A DNA stretch of 64,000 nt from JBEBVQ01 sp964527735. GTDB taxonomy: Bacteria; Bacteroidota; Bacteroidia; Chitinophagales; Chitinophagaceae. The stretch covers positions 1 to 64,000 of the forward strand of contig CAZGPG010000013.1 in NCBI GenBank assembly GCA_964527735.1. The letters run 5' to 3'. The translations under genes and the position numbers were made by a program. Under the pieces are notes generated by a model that saw nothing but the letters and a program-made list of their open reading frames with translations, was not told the origin of the DNA and searched no databases. Positions 9,045 to 17,350 of the stretch are shown here, one piece after another (the first letter of the stretch is position 1; each line of letters opens with the position of its first letter).

Positions 9045-9710
9045 TCAGAAGCCTACGTTCACCCCGATGCGCAGGTCTAAGCGATTGCGGTAAGGGCTGT
9101 ATTGATCCTGGATCACATCATACAAGCCCATAACGATGAAAGAAACCCGGTCGTTCAGCGGCTGGCGGAAACCTCCGCCTACCAGCAGTGCCGGTGCATT
9201 ATACTTTACATTCTCATGCCTGTTCTGAATGCCATTGGCCTGATAATCCCATTCCTGGTAATATCTGCGGAAAGACATGAAATTGTGCTCGTATTCCGTA
9301 TGCACAAAAATATTCCGCCAGATAACATACCGTGCCCATACGCCCCCGGAATAAATGCTCGACCGGTAGGGGTGATATTCAAATGACGCTGGTCTGCTGT
9401 TGGGGATCGGCATTTTCCAGTAATCCTTAATGCTCATATACTGGTATCCGATACTGACCCCTGCCGCAAAATTATCAGTGATCCGGTATCCGACAACCGG
9501 TGCTACGGCTATTGAGGTAATCGTGCCGAAGCCCAATCCCAATCCGCCGCCAAAGACGATCCGGTTGGCGTCAAATCCTTTTTCCTTTTCCCGCTGGAGT
9601 TTTTTTGATTGCTTCACTGTACGGCCGCTGCTGGTGTATACATCCTGCGCCTGCATCCCCAGGCTGCAAAGGATCAGAATAGCCGATAAAATAAATTGCT
9701 TCTTCCGCAT
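9045..9710 (-). CDS. outer membrane beta-barrel protein, function unknown
   Basis: A 221-residue protein with a signal peptide (MRKKQFILSAILILCSLG, cut after QAQ) and a glycine- and aromatic-rich body of alternating strands such as RIVFGGGLGLGFG and VVGYRITDNFAAGVSIGYQY, ending in a phenylalanine (GVNVGF) as barrel proteins do. It probably forms a small eight-strand barrel. The start at 9710 is preferred over an in-frame ATG at 9740 because a -7 box lies at 9715-9722, leaving only four bases before this ATG. No enzymatic motif is visible. Confidence 0.8.
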   Translation of the reverse strand: MRKKQFILSAILILCSLGMQAQDVYTSSGRTVKQSKKLQREKEKGFDANRIVFGGGLGLGFGTITSIAVAPVVGYRITDNFAAGVSIGYQYMSIKDYWKMPIPNSRPASFEYHPYRSSIYSGGVWARYVIWRNIFVHTEYEHNFMSFRRYYQEWDYQANGIQNRHENVKYNAPALLVGGGFRQPLNDRVSFIVMGLYDVIQDQYSPYRNRLDLRIGVNVGF

Positions 9711-9714
9711 AATA

Positions 9715-9722
9715 CAAAAATA
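9715..9722 (-). promoter_or_regulatory. -7 box TATTTTTG, possible leaderless transcript
   Basis: On the minus strand TATTTTTG is an exact TAnnTTTG match only four bases before the ATG of the barrel protein gene. Transcription starting at the usual distance would begin at or next to the start codon. Confidence 0.55.
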
Positions 9723-9781
9723 CTTATTTCCCCGTTCCATAGCTCATTTTAACGATTTTATAATTCACGATTACTCCGGGC

Positions 9782-11182
9782 TTACACGAATATTTTGCCT
9801 GGATTCATAATGCCATGTGGGTCAAACACTTTTTTTATATCCCGCATCAACTCCAACTGCACCTTGCTGAAAACAATATCCAGGTAATCGCGTTGCACCA
9901 GGCCGATGCCGTGCTCACCGGATATAGTGCCTCCCAGCCTGGCTACTGCTTCAAATAAGGCACGGGTACATAGCGGCAGTTGCTGCTTCCAGATTTCGTT
10001 ATTCATGTCGCCCCTGATTACATTCACATGTAAATTGCCGTCTCCGGCATGGCCATAACACACAGAACGGAGCCCGTACTGCCTGCCGATCTCTTTAACG
10101 GCTGTTAACAGTCCCGGTAACTCCGCGCGGGGTACCACGGTATCTATCTCCCGGTAAACAGAATGGCTTTTTACAGCCTCGCCTACAATCCGGCGTAAAG
10201 CCCAGAGCATTTGCTTTTGCTCATGATTGTCAGCCAGCAGAATCTCACTTGTATCGTAGGGTTGCAGGATATCTGATATGGCAGCCGCATCGGTATACAA
10301 CTGATCCGGGTTATTCCCATCCAGCTCTATCAGCAGGTGTGCCTGTATATCTTCAGGAAGTGTTACTGCATGGATGTCGCTGTAGCGCATAGCCCATTCA
10401 ATGGCGTCCCGCTCCATAAACTCCAGGGCGGAAGGTGTATGCCCGGCCATAAAGATCGTATTTACGGCGGCGCATGCTGCTTCGGCCGACCGGAACGGGA
10501 CAAGCAGCAGCAGGTTGTGTTTTACAGCAGGTATCAGGCGCAATACGATCTTGGTAATAATGCCGAGCGTGCCTTCGCTGCCTGTGACCAGTTGGGTCAG
10601 GTTATAACCGGTAGCATTTTTCAAAACATTAGCGCCTGTCCGGATTATTGCTCCGGTGGGTAACACCAGTTCCAGGTTCAGCACATAATCCTTTACCGTG
10701 CCATACTTTAATGCCTTGGGGCCACCTGAATTTTCGGCAATATTACCGCCGATAAAGCAGGAGCCCCGGCTGGCCGGGTCGGGAGGATAAAAAAGGCCAT
10801 GACCCGCTACGTGTTCCTGCAATGTCTGTGTGATCACGCCGGGCTCGGTAGTTATCTGGAAGTTGCGCAGGTCGGTGTCCAGTATTCTGTTAAAGCGCTT
10901 CATGTCGAGCGATACACCGCCGTACACAGGCAGCGCGCCGCCGCTCAGGCCCGTTCCCGCACCACGTGGCGTTACCGGGATATGCTGTTCATGACAATAC
11001 CGCATGACAGCGCTGACGGCGGCAACTGTGTCCGGTTGTAAGACTACTTCAGGAAGATATACAAGGTCTTCTGTTTCATCGGATGCGCAACGGCGTAGCG
11101 CTGCTTCGTCCTGCAGCACAGTCAGGTCCACAATGGATTGAAAAAAAATGATGTCCTCTGTCTGTATTTTTTTAAACTTCAC
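9782..11182 (-). CDS. FAD-linked 2-hydroxyacid oxidase/dehydrogenase (GlcD family)
   Basis: About 466 residues. The N-terminal PCMH-type FAD domain contains VTPRGAGTGLSGGALP and the pyrophosphate loop GGNIAENSGGPKALKYGTV; the C-terminal domain ends with the family motif GTISGEHGIG and ends MNPGKIFV. Such enzymes oxidise glycolate or D-lactate with FAD. Substrate cannot be assigned, and no GlcE or GlcF partner is adjacent. I chose the GTG at 11182; a TTG at 11191 is also possible but overlaps a promoter-like TACTTTG. Confidence 0.85.
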   Translation of the reverse strand: MKFKKIQTEDIIFFQSIVDLTVLQDEAALRRCASDETEDLVYLPEVVLQPDTVAAVSAVMRYCHEQHIPVTPRGAGTGLSGGALPVYGGVSLDMKRFNRILDTDLRNFQITTEPGVITQTLQEHVAGHGLFYPPDPASRGSCFIGGNIAENSGGPKALKYGTVKDYVLNLELVLPTGAIIRTGANVLKNATGYNLTQLVTGSEGTLGIITKIVLRLIPAVKHNLLLLVPFRSAEAACAAVNTIFMAGHTPSALEFMERDAIEWAMRYSDIHAVTLPEDIQAHLLIELDGNNPDQLYTDAAAISDILQPYDTSEILLADNHEQKQMLWALRRIVGEAVKSHSVYREIDTVVPRAELPGLLTAVKEIGRQYGLRSVCYGHAGDGNLHVNVIRGDMNNEIWKQQLPLCTRALFEAVARLGGTISGEHGIGLVQRDYLDIVFSKVQLELMRDIKKVFDPHGIMNPGKIFV

Positions 11183-11218
11183 GAAATACAAAGTATTGTT
11201 GAGATGGCTTTAATTAGC

Positions 11219-11316
11219 CAATTTGAAAATTTGAGCATTTGAAAAAGAATGTAATACTCACAGTTTACATAACATGGACATTTTCAAATTGGCACATTTT
11301 CAAATTTTCAAATTGA
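11219..11316. repeat. AT-rich dyad of AATTTGAAAA words
   Basis: The left arm has AATTTGAAAATTTGAG and ATTTGAAAA words and the right arm their complements. Bases 11268-11315, read on the minus strand, match 56556-56603 at all but one of 48 positions, so this is a dispersed element. It lies between the GlcD-type gene and the tRNA-Val promoter. Confidence 0.7.
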
Positions 11317-11329
11317 ACGATCCTTTCTG

Positions 11330-11337
11330 TATATTTG
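11330..11337 (+). promoter_or_regulatory. -7 box of tRNA-Val
   Basis: TATATTTG, an exact TAnnTTTG match, ends 14 bases before the mature tRNA 5' end. Confidence 0.6.
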
Positions 11338-11351
11338 TCCCCCGAATATCC

Positions 11352-11426
11352 GGGTGCTTAGCTCAGTTGGTTCAGAGTACTACCTTGACAGGGTAGGGGT
11401 CACCGGTTCGAGCCCGGTAGCACCCA
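11352..11426 (+). tRNA. tRNA-Val (anticodon GAC)
   Basis: A 75-nt cloverleaf: acceptor GGGTGCT pairs with AGCACCC, D-arm GCTCAGTTGG, anticodon stem ACTACC/GGTAG around loop TTGACAG (anticodon GAC), T-arm with GGTTCGAGCC. The discriminator is A and CCA is not encoded, so CCA must be added after transcription. Confidence 0.93.
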
Positions 11427-11433
11427 CTTAATA

Positions 11434-11470
11434 AATAAAACAGTACACGAAACGGTGTGCTGTTTTATTT
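11434..11470. terminator. bidirectional terminator of tRNA-Val and aroB
   Basis: A stem of about 15 bp (AATAAAACAGTACAC with GTGTGCTGTTTTATT, one G-T pair) is followed by a T-run. It stands just after the tRNA and 14 bases from the end of the leftward aroB, so it can end both transcripts. Confidence 0.8.
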
Positions 11471-11483
11471 TTGCCCGGCTTTA

Positions 11484-12527
11484 TCAGCCTGGAACCTGCA
11501 GTTGCTGAAATGCGGCAAGACCTTCACGGATAACGGAGAAAGGGAGGGATTGTACACGGGCCTTACCCAACCGCTCCAGCAGCACAAACTCTACCGCGTC
11601 AGTATCTCTCTTCTTATCCATATGCAGTACGTCCATCACCTGGTCGAGATCAAAAGACAGCGAGGTCGGCAATTGATATTGCTCCATGATCTGGCGTAAT
11701 TCGCCGGCTGCACGGTTATCCAGTCCGGAAATTTGCTCCGATATTTTGCAGGCAGCAAGCATGCCGAGCGCGATGCTGTGCCCGTGTGGCTGCTGATATA
11801 ATACTTCGAAGGCGTGTCCTGCAGTATGTCCGAAGTTGAGTATCTTCCGGATACCGCTTTCTTTTTCATCTGCGTTTACGATCTTGTTTTTTACGTGTAC
11901 GCAACCGGTGATCAGTTCGTTGACATTATCCGGGCGTTTACGGAAATACCGGATATCTCCCTGCCGGAGGGTATTGATGATCCGGATGTCGCAGATACAG
12001 CCGTATTTTATGACCTCGCCAAAGCCGTTGCTCCATTGGGTGTCGGTCATGGTATGGAGGAATGCAACATCGTAAAGGATGAAACGCGGCTGTGTGAAGG
12101 TGCCCAGCATGTTTTTATGCAAGCCGAGGTTAATGCCGTTCTTGCCACCAACAGCAGCATCTACCATAGATAGCAGGGTGGTCGGTACAAAGCCGAAATC
12201 AATACCACGCATGTATACGGACGCGATGAATCCGGTTATATCCGTTACCACACCGCCTCCGATCCCGATCAATATGGTTTTACGATGCGCCTCAAGGGCT
12301 ATCATCTGCTGGATCAGCGTCCGGGCAGTTTCCCAGGTTTTATGTTCTTCTCCTGCCGGCATGACCAGCACCCGGTAATCCTTCAGGTCTTCCCCGTAGG
12401 CTTCATGGATATTGCTGTCGGTAATAATGATGCTGCGTTGGGGAGGAGCTACCAGCGGCAGTTCGGCCAGGCTGCTGCCGAACCGGTAATCAACCGCTCC
12501 TGTCGGAAAAGTAACTGTATATTGCAT
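11484..12527 (-). CDS. aroB: 3-dehydroquinate synthase
   Basis: Second step of the shikimate pathway: converts DAHP to 3-dehydroquinate with NAD and a divalent metal. 347 residues, family-typical. Visible motifs are the NAD-binding GIGGGVVTDITGF, the PTTLLSMVDAAVGGKNGIN stretch, the metal ligands in NGFGEVIKYG, and HTAGHAFE. It stands alone, converging on tRNA-Val and sharing its terminator. Confidence 0.95.
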   Translation of the reverse strand: MQYTVTFPTGAVDYRFGSSLAELPLVAPPQRSIIITDSNIHEAYGEDLKDYRVLVMPAGEEHKTWETARTLIQQMIALEAHRKTILIGIGGGVVTDITGFIASVYMRGIDFGFVPTTLLSMVDAAVGGKNGINLGLHKNMLGTFTQPRFILYDVAFLHTMTDTQWSNGFGEVIKYGCICDIRIINTLRQGDIRYFRKRPDNVNELITGCVHVKNKIVNADEKESGIRKILNFGHTAGHAFEVLYQQPHGHSIALGMLAACKISEQISGLDNRAAGELRQIMEQYQLPTSLSFDLDQVMDVLHMDKKRDTDAVEFVLLERLGKARVQSLPFSVIREGLAAFQQLQVPG

Positions 12528-12699
12528 AATGACCGGGTTGCCGTGTAAAGTTAAGCCGGAAATAATTTAAAATCACACACTTTGATACGTTTTCAGCAGC
12601 CTGAATGGCTTAGGTGGAAATAATAGTTTTATTGTGTAAATTTACCATCGTTTTAATGAGCAATGAGCTGATTAAGATGATCATCAAAATCTGGAAAAT

Positions 12700-13098
12700 A
12701 TGCGTTATCCATTAGCCGCACTGCTCCTTGGAGCTTTTTTGTTTTTTGTTGCCTGTAAGCGGGAAGATCCGGTAGTGCTTGCCGGTAAAGGAGGCAATGC
12801 CACATTACGTATTATACCCCAGCATGGCGGCGGGGCTGAAGCAATAGAAGAGGCTATGCTTTACATCAAGTATAACACGAAAGATAAGCCTGACAATGAC
12901 CGTTATGATGATTCTGTTGCCTGTAATATTGTAGACGGCAAGCCCATGGGGGCTTTTACAGACCTGAAAAAAGGAGATTACTATATATTCGGCACCGGTT
13001 ATAACCCCGATCACGGCGACATTGTCAAAGGTGGGCTCCCGCATACCATTGACGATGAAAATAAGGTGTATAACATTACACTGAACCTGGGTCACTAA
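12700..13098 (+). CDS. small lipoprotein, unknown function
   Basis: 132 residues with a lipoprotein signal peptide (lipobox FFVACK, Cys near residue 19). The mature part looks like a small beta-sandwich (ATLRIIPQHGG, AMLYIKYN, GDYYIFGTGYN). It lies 84 bases before the VanX-like lipoprotein gene on the same strand, so the two may be cotranscribed. I do not recognise the family. Confidence 0.7.
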   Translation: MRYPLAALLLGAFLFFVACKREDPVVLAGKGGNATLRIIPQHGGGAEAIEEAMLYIKYNTKDKPDNDRYDDSVACNIVDGKPMGAFTDLKKGDYYIFGTGYNPDHGDIVKGGLPHTIDDENKVYNITLNLGH

Positions 13099-13182
13099 TA
13101 ACCGGTATAAGTTTTGTTGTTGCGATATAGTAATGCCTGAATCATATCAATAAATATACACGTCAACTATTAACAGCCATAT

Positions 13183-13869
13183 ATGAAGCAATTATTTCCT
13201 CTCTTTGTACTCCTCTTTCTTGTCGCATGTGGTAAGTCCGGAGATAATAACGCACCGTATCCCCCGGTAAGCTTTGTTTATGTACATGAAGCATTGCCGG
13301 ATGTAACCTATGAAATACGTTATTATACAAATAATAACTTTATCGGTCGTCCGATAGACGGCTACCTGGCGGCTACGGCGCTGCTTACCCGTGACGCCGC
13401 TACCGCTTTACGCAAGGTACAGACCGATCTGGAAGCACAAGGTTATGGAATCAAAATTTTCGACTGTTACCGTCCACAGCGCGCTGTGGATCATTTTGTA
13501 CGCTGGGGCAAAGATACAGGCGATACGCTCCGTAAGTCAGAGTATTATCCGGATGTAGATAAGAAGGACCTGTTTGTGCTCGGTTATCTGTACGAGCGTT
13601 CAGGGCATACACGCGGCAGTACGGTAGATCTTACAATTATTGACAAGGCAACCGGTGAGGAGCTGGATATGGGTAGTCCTTACGATTTCTTCGGCGAGAT
13701 TTCCCACCACGGCACTTCCCTCATTACTCCGGAGCAGGAAGCTAACCGTAATATACTCAGGGATGCTATGGTTAAGCACGGGTTTAAAATATTACCGGAA
13801 GAATGGTGGCATTTTACACTTGAAAATGAGCCGTTCCCGGATACCTATTTTAATTTTGTGGTCAAATGA
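13183..13869 (+). CDS. D-Ala-D-Ala dipeptidase (VanX/DdpX family), lipoprotein
   Basis: 228 residues. A lipobox (FLVACG) predicts a membrane-anchored periplasmic enzyme. The zinc site of M15D peptidases is intact: SGHTRGSTVD gives His near 142 and Asp near 149, and EEWWH gives the catalytic Glu near 207 and His near 210; the DCYRP motif that precedes them is also present. Periplasmic members recycle D-Ala-D-Ala dipeptides rather than give vancomycin resistance. There is no vanH, vanA or vanRS nearby, so a resistance role is not supported. Confidence 0.9.
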   Translation: MKQLFPLFVLLFLVACGKSGDNNAPYPPVSFVYVHEALPDVTYEIRYYTNNNFIGRPIDGYLAATALLTRDAATALRKVQTDLEAQGYGIKIFDCYRPQRAVDHFVRWGKDTGDTLRKSEYYPDVDKKDLFVLGYLYERSGHTRGSTVDLTIIDKATGEELDMGSPYDFFGEISHHGTSLITPEQEANRNILRDAMVKHGFKILPEEWWHFTLENEPFPDTYFNFVVK

Positions 13870-13891
13870 GTGTTTTCAGGGGTGAGGGGTG

Positions 13892-13940
13892 ACATGTAGG
13901 GGCGAATAATTATTCCCCCGCAAAACAAATATTCGCCCGC
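13892..13940. repeat. degenerate GGGGCGAAT palindrome
   Basis: GTAGGGGCGAATAATTATTC followed by CCCCC and a second ATTCGCCCGCAAAAC unit. It is a variant of the elements near 1163 and 42931 and lies between the dipeptidase and HMA genes. Confidence 0.55.
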
Positions 13941-13953
13941 AAAACAAAAACGA

Positions 13954-14307
13954 ATGATCATGAACAGAACATTATTTTTACTGCTACTGGTATTAGGTAT
14001 TACCGGTGCTGCACGGGCACAGGAGAAAACCGGAACGATTGAGATAAAAACCAGCATATACTGTGATCATTGCAAAGAGTGTGAATCGTGCAGCAGCCGG
14101 CTCGAGGATGCTGTATATGCAGTGAAAGGTGTACGGCGGGTTGATGTAAACGATAAGTCCATGACGATACAGGTGGCATATAATCCGAAAAAAACCGATC
14201 CGGAGCAGATTCGCAAAACGATTACAACTGCAGGCTACGATGCCGACGACATGAAGGCCGATCCGGAGGCATACCGTAAATTAGATGATTGTTGTAAAAA
14301 GCAGTAA
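13954..14307 (+). CDS. secreted heavy-metal-associated (HMA) domain protein
   Basis: 117 residues: a signal peptide (cut near ARAQ), then a ferredoxin-like HMA fold with an unusual cysteine-rich metal loop, YCDHCKECESC, and a second cysteine pair near the C-terminus (DDCCKKQ). MerP-like proteins of this type bind soft metal ions in the periplasm. It lies 37 bases before a P1B ATPase gene, which suggests delivery of the metal to or from that pump. An in-frame second ATG at 13960 is an equally good start. Confidence 0.85.
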   Translation: MIMNRTLFLLLLVLGITGAARAQEKTGTIEIKTSIYCDHCKECESCSSRLEDAVYAVKGVRRVDVNDKSMTIQVAYNPKKTDPEQIRKTITTAGYDADDMKADPEAYRKLDDCCKKQ

Positions 14308-14344
14308 TATCGTGATGCGATGCGATGAATGCATCGGATAGAAG

Positions 14345-16258
14345 ATGAGCCATGAACACAATCATCATCAGGGTCACGACCATAATCACAGTGACGGACC
14401 CACCGGATGGAAAACATACCTGCCGGCTATATTTAGTTTCCTGCTGCTGATAGCCGGTATCTGTGCTGATTATTTTTTACCTGGTCTGTTTGCCGGCCGG
14501 CTGCGTATTATCTGGTATGCCGCAGCTTATATTCCTGTAGGGTTCCCGGTTGCCCGTACCGGGTTCCGTTTACTGCTTAAAGGTGATGTGTTTACTGAAT
14601 TTACACTGATGACGCTTGCCACAGCAGGCGCTTTCTTTATTGGTGAATACCCTGAAGGCGTAGCCGTGATGTTGTTTTATACGGTAGGAGAATATTTTCA
14701 GCATGCCGCTGTCAGCCGTGCAAAGAGAAGCATCAGGGCGCTGTTGGATATACGTCCCGGTAGCGCAACGGTGATCCGGGGAGGAATGTACACGGATGTT
14801 GCACCCGAAACGGTCGGCATTGGCGAAACCATATTCGTGAAGGCGGGAGAGAAAGTGCCGTTGGATGGCCTGTTGTTGAGTGCGCATGGGACGTTCAATG
14901 CATCCGCTCTTACGGGAGAAAGCCGGCCGGTGCGTATCGACGGAGGAGGGGACGTGCTGGCCGGAATGATCAACGAAGACAAGCCGGTAGAAGTGCAAAC
15001 TACCCGGCTGTTTGGCGATAGTTCGCTGGCGCGTATTCTTTCGCTGGTACAGGATGCTACGAAGCGAAAGGCCAGAACAGAACAGTTTATCCGGAGGTTC
15101 TCCCGTGTGTACACACCGGTGGTAGTATTGCTCGCGGTGTGCATTATCCTGGTTCCTTTCTTTTTTGTTGATGATTATATCTTTCGCGACTGGCTATACA
15201 GGGCATTGATCTTCCTGGTTATTTCCTGCCCCTGTGCGCTTGTGATATCTGTTCCACTTGGTTATTTCGGTGGTATCGGTGCGGCATCGCGTCATGGTAT
15301 CCTCTTCAAAGGATCGAATTTTCTGGATCTGATGACCCGGGTAAATACGGTGATCATGGATAAGACGGGTACGCTAACCAAGGGCGTATTTAAAGTACAG
15401 CGGATCGTAAGCCAGGACATGCCTGAAACAGAATGGCTGCCACTGGCCAGCGCACTTGAGGCTACTTCATCACATCCTGTTGCGCGGGCGGTGGTGGCTC
15501 ATACGGGATATGTGCCGGGTACGCTGCAGGTCGATCATGTGGCAGAGATAAGCGGACACGGATTGCAGGGAGTGGTGAGGGGAAGGCAGGTACTGGCAGG
15601 GAATCTGAAATTACTGCAGCGGGAAGGCATTATAACAGACGAGCGTTGGGCAACAGAATCCGAAACGATCGTTGCCGTGGCCATAGACGGGAAAGCAGCC
15701 GGTTATATAAGCATTGCGGATGAACTAAAAGAGGATAGCAGGATTGCCATCCAAAAGCTGCATAAGAAAGGCATTGAAACGGTTATGCTGTCCGGCGACA
15801 AACAGTCAGTAGTGGATCAGGTAGCCGGTACATTAGGTATAGGTCGTGCTTTCGGTAACCTGCTGCCCGAAGATAAGGTGCGTATTATAACGCAGATCAA
15901 AGAACAGCAGGGGAGCGTTGTGGTATTTGCCGGCGACGGGATCAATGATGCACCGGCGCTTGCCTTGAGTGATGTGGGTATCGCAATGGGAGGGCTTGGT
16001 ACAGATGTGGCCATAGAAACGGCAGATGTGATCATACAAACGGATCAGCCTTCGCGGATAGCGCAGGCTATTGATATAGGCAAGGCTACCAACAGGGTTG
16101 TATGGCAGAACATCAGCCTTGCTTTCGGCGTCAAGCTAATTGTGCTTTTGCTGGGAGCCGGAGGGATTGCGACCATGTGGGAAGCCGTCTTCGCCGACGT
16201 CGGAGTAGCATTGCTGGCGATCCTGAACGCCACAAGGATACAGCGGAAGCAGTTTTAA
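14345..16258 (+). CDS. heavy-metal translocating P1B-type ATPase (Zn/Cd/Pb-like)
   Basis: 637 residues. A histidine-rich N-terminus (HEHNHHQGHDHNH) replaces an HMA domain and may bind metal. Motifs: actuator TGES, transmembrane CPC (residues near 295-297, in SCPCALVISVP), phosphorylation DKTGTLT (Asp near 339), SHPVARAV, and GDGINDAPAL. The CPCALVIS form with the following helix is closest to zinc/cadmium/lead exporters; copper pumps differ, but the ion is inferred. The upstream secreted HMA protein is its likely partner. It is not preceded by an obvious metalloregulator. Confidence 0.93.
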   Translation: MSHEHNHHQGHDHNHSDGPTGWKTYLPAIFSFLLLIAGICADYFLPGLFAGRLRIIWYAAAYIPVGFPVARTGFRLLLKGDVFTEFTLMTLATAGAFFIGEYPEGVAVMLFYTVGEYFQHAAVSRAKRSIRALLDIRPGSATVIRGGMYTDVAPETVGIGETIFVKAGEKVPLDGLLLSAHGTFNASALTGESRPVRIDGGGDVLAGMINEDKPVEVQTTRLFGDSSLARILSLVQDATKRKARTEQFIRRFSRVYTPVVVLLAVCIILVPFFFVDDYIFRDWLYRALIFLVISCPCALVISVPLGYFGGIGAASRHGILFKGSNFLDLMTRVNTVIMDKTGTLTKGVFKVQRIVSQDMPETEWLPLASALEATSSHPVARAVVAHTGYVPGTLQVDHVAEISGHGLQGVVRGRQVLAGNLKLLQREGIITDERWATESETIVAVAIDGKAAGYISIADELKEDSRIAIQKLHKKGIETVMLSGDKQSVVDQVAGTLGIGRAFGNLLPEDKVRIITQIKEQQGSVVVFAGDGINDAPALALSDVGIAMGGLGTDVAIETADVIIQTDQPSRIAQAIDIGKATNRVVWQNISLAFGVKLIVLLLGAGGIATMWEAVFADVGVALLAILNATRIQRKQF

Positions 16259-16285
16259 TGCCGGTGGCTGAGCCGGTCGAAGCCG
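16259..16285. repeat. short GGCTGAGCC-GGTCGAAGCC element
   Basis: The 39-base gap between two convergent genes contains GGTGGCTGAGCCGGTCGAAG, a form of the widespread REP-like word in which GGCTGAGCC is followed by GTCGAAGCC. It may end transcription from both sides. Confidence 0.4.
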
Positions 16286-16297
16286 TAATTTATGCTC

Positions 16298-17179
16298 CTA
16301 ATGTTCGGCCAGTAATACCTGCCATGCCTTTTCTGTATTGCCGGTATCCAATAGTTCTTTGGCATACAGGTGCAGCGAATGAATGCGTGCGGGTTTGTCA
16401 TGATCATATTCACGGATGATCTGGCTGAACCGGTCGTCATGCAATATGTTGTCGACAACAGGAATCGAAGTGCTGTTGCCCAGCATGCCGAGGTTATTGC
16501 CCGTGAGTACCGTGCTATCCCGGATGAAAGCCGGCAGCGCATCGATGCCAATGCCCAGTTGTGTGTTGGGCTTGGGTACTTCAAACACAGCATCACCCGA
16601 GGCCCTGCAATAATAATCCTTTCCCATACGGGCAACCAGATCGATCTTATGCGGGTCAATCATTCCCTGTTCATCCAGTACTTCATCATGCACATGCATA
16701 CAGACCACCTCGCAGATGATCAGATTCCCGGCGCCGCCTTCCTGACCGGTTTCAATGACCTGCAACACTTTGCATTCCAGTTGGGCCGGAGACTCTTTCA
16801 CACGAAATGGCTTTACCATTTCTGAAGGTATGGCAGTAAAGCCGGCCTTTTCAAATTCATTTACACCGCCAGGGTATTCGCAACTTGCCAGGCTTGCCTG
16901 TTGCACCATGCTGTAGCTGACTACATTGATCACTACCTCTTTGGTGGCATAAATATTTTCGAGCGTATGTTTGATGGTATTGTTACGGACACGGCGGGCA
17001 GGAGAGAAAATGAGTATCGGCGGATGGCTGCCAAATACATTGAAAAAACTGAAGGGCGACAAGTTGGGTCTCCCTTCGGCATCAATCGTGCTTGCAAAGC
17101 AAATGGGACGCGGAGATACCGCCCCCAGTAAAAAACCATGAAGCTGAGCGGTTTTTATTTCACCCGGGATAATGCGCAT
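16298..17179 (-). CDS. flavin reductase-like FMN-binding protein
   Basis: 293 residues. The N-terminal two-thirds is the split-barrel flavin reductase domain: SPRPICFASTIDAEGRPNLSPFSFFN and FSPARRVRNNT fit its flavin-binding region. A C-terminal extension of about 90 residues is helical. Members reduce FMN with NAD(P)H for a partner oxygenase, or bind FMN for unknown roles. No partner gene is adjacent; the gene stands alone. Confidence 0.85.
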   Translation of the reverse strand: MRIIPGEIKTAQLHGFLLGAVSPRPICFASTIDAEGRPNLSPFSFFNVFGSHPPILIFSPARRVRNNTIKHTLENIYATKEVVINVVSYSMVQQASLASCEYPGGVNEFEKAGFTAIPSEMVKPFRVKESPAQLECKVLQVIETGQEGGAGNLIICEVVCMHVHDEVLDEQGMIDPHKIDLVARMGKDYYCRASGDAVFEVPKPNTQLGIGIDALPAFIRDSTVLTGNNLGMLGNSTSIPVVDNILHDDRFSQIIREYDHDKPARIHSLHLYAKELLDTGNTEKAWQVLLAEH

Positions 17180-17350
17180 ATAGATAAATTGAGCCGCAAG
17201 TTACTATTGTTCTTTTAATGTAGGCTGATTCGTCTTTTAGCGGATGTCATTCAAATCTTCCCGCTTCCTTGCTCTGTTTTTCTTTGTTCTTTTACACGCG
17301 GCCGGTTTGTTATGTCCGGGGTTTCGTAATTTTCTTTAGTTTTATCGCTT

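Noticed and set aside
13183..13869. Vancomycin resistance gene
   Set aside because: The enzyme is of the VanX/DdpX family but there is no vanH, vanA/B or sensor pair, and it carries a lipobox; a recycling peptidase is more likely.
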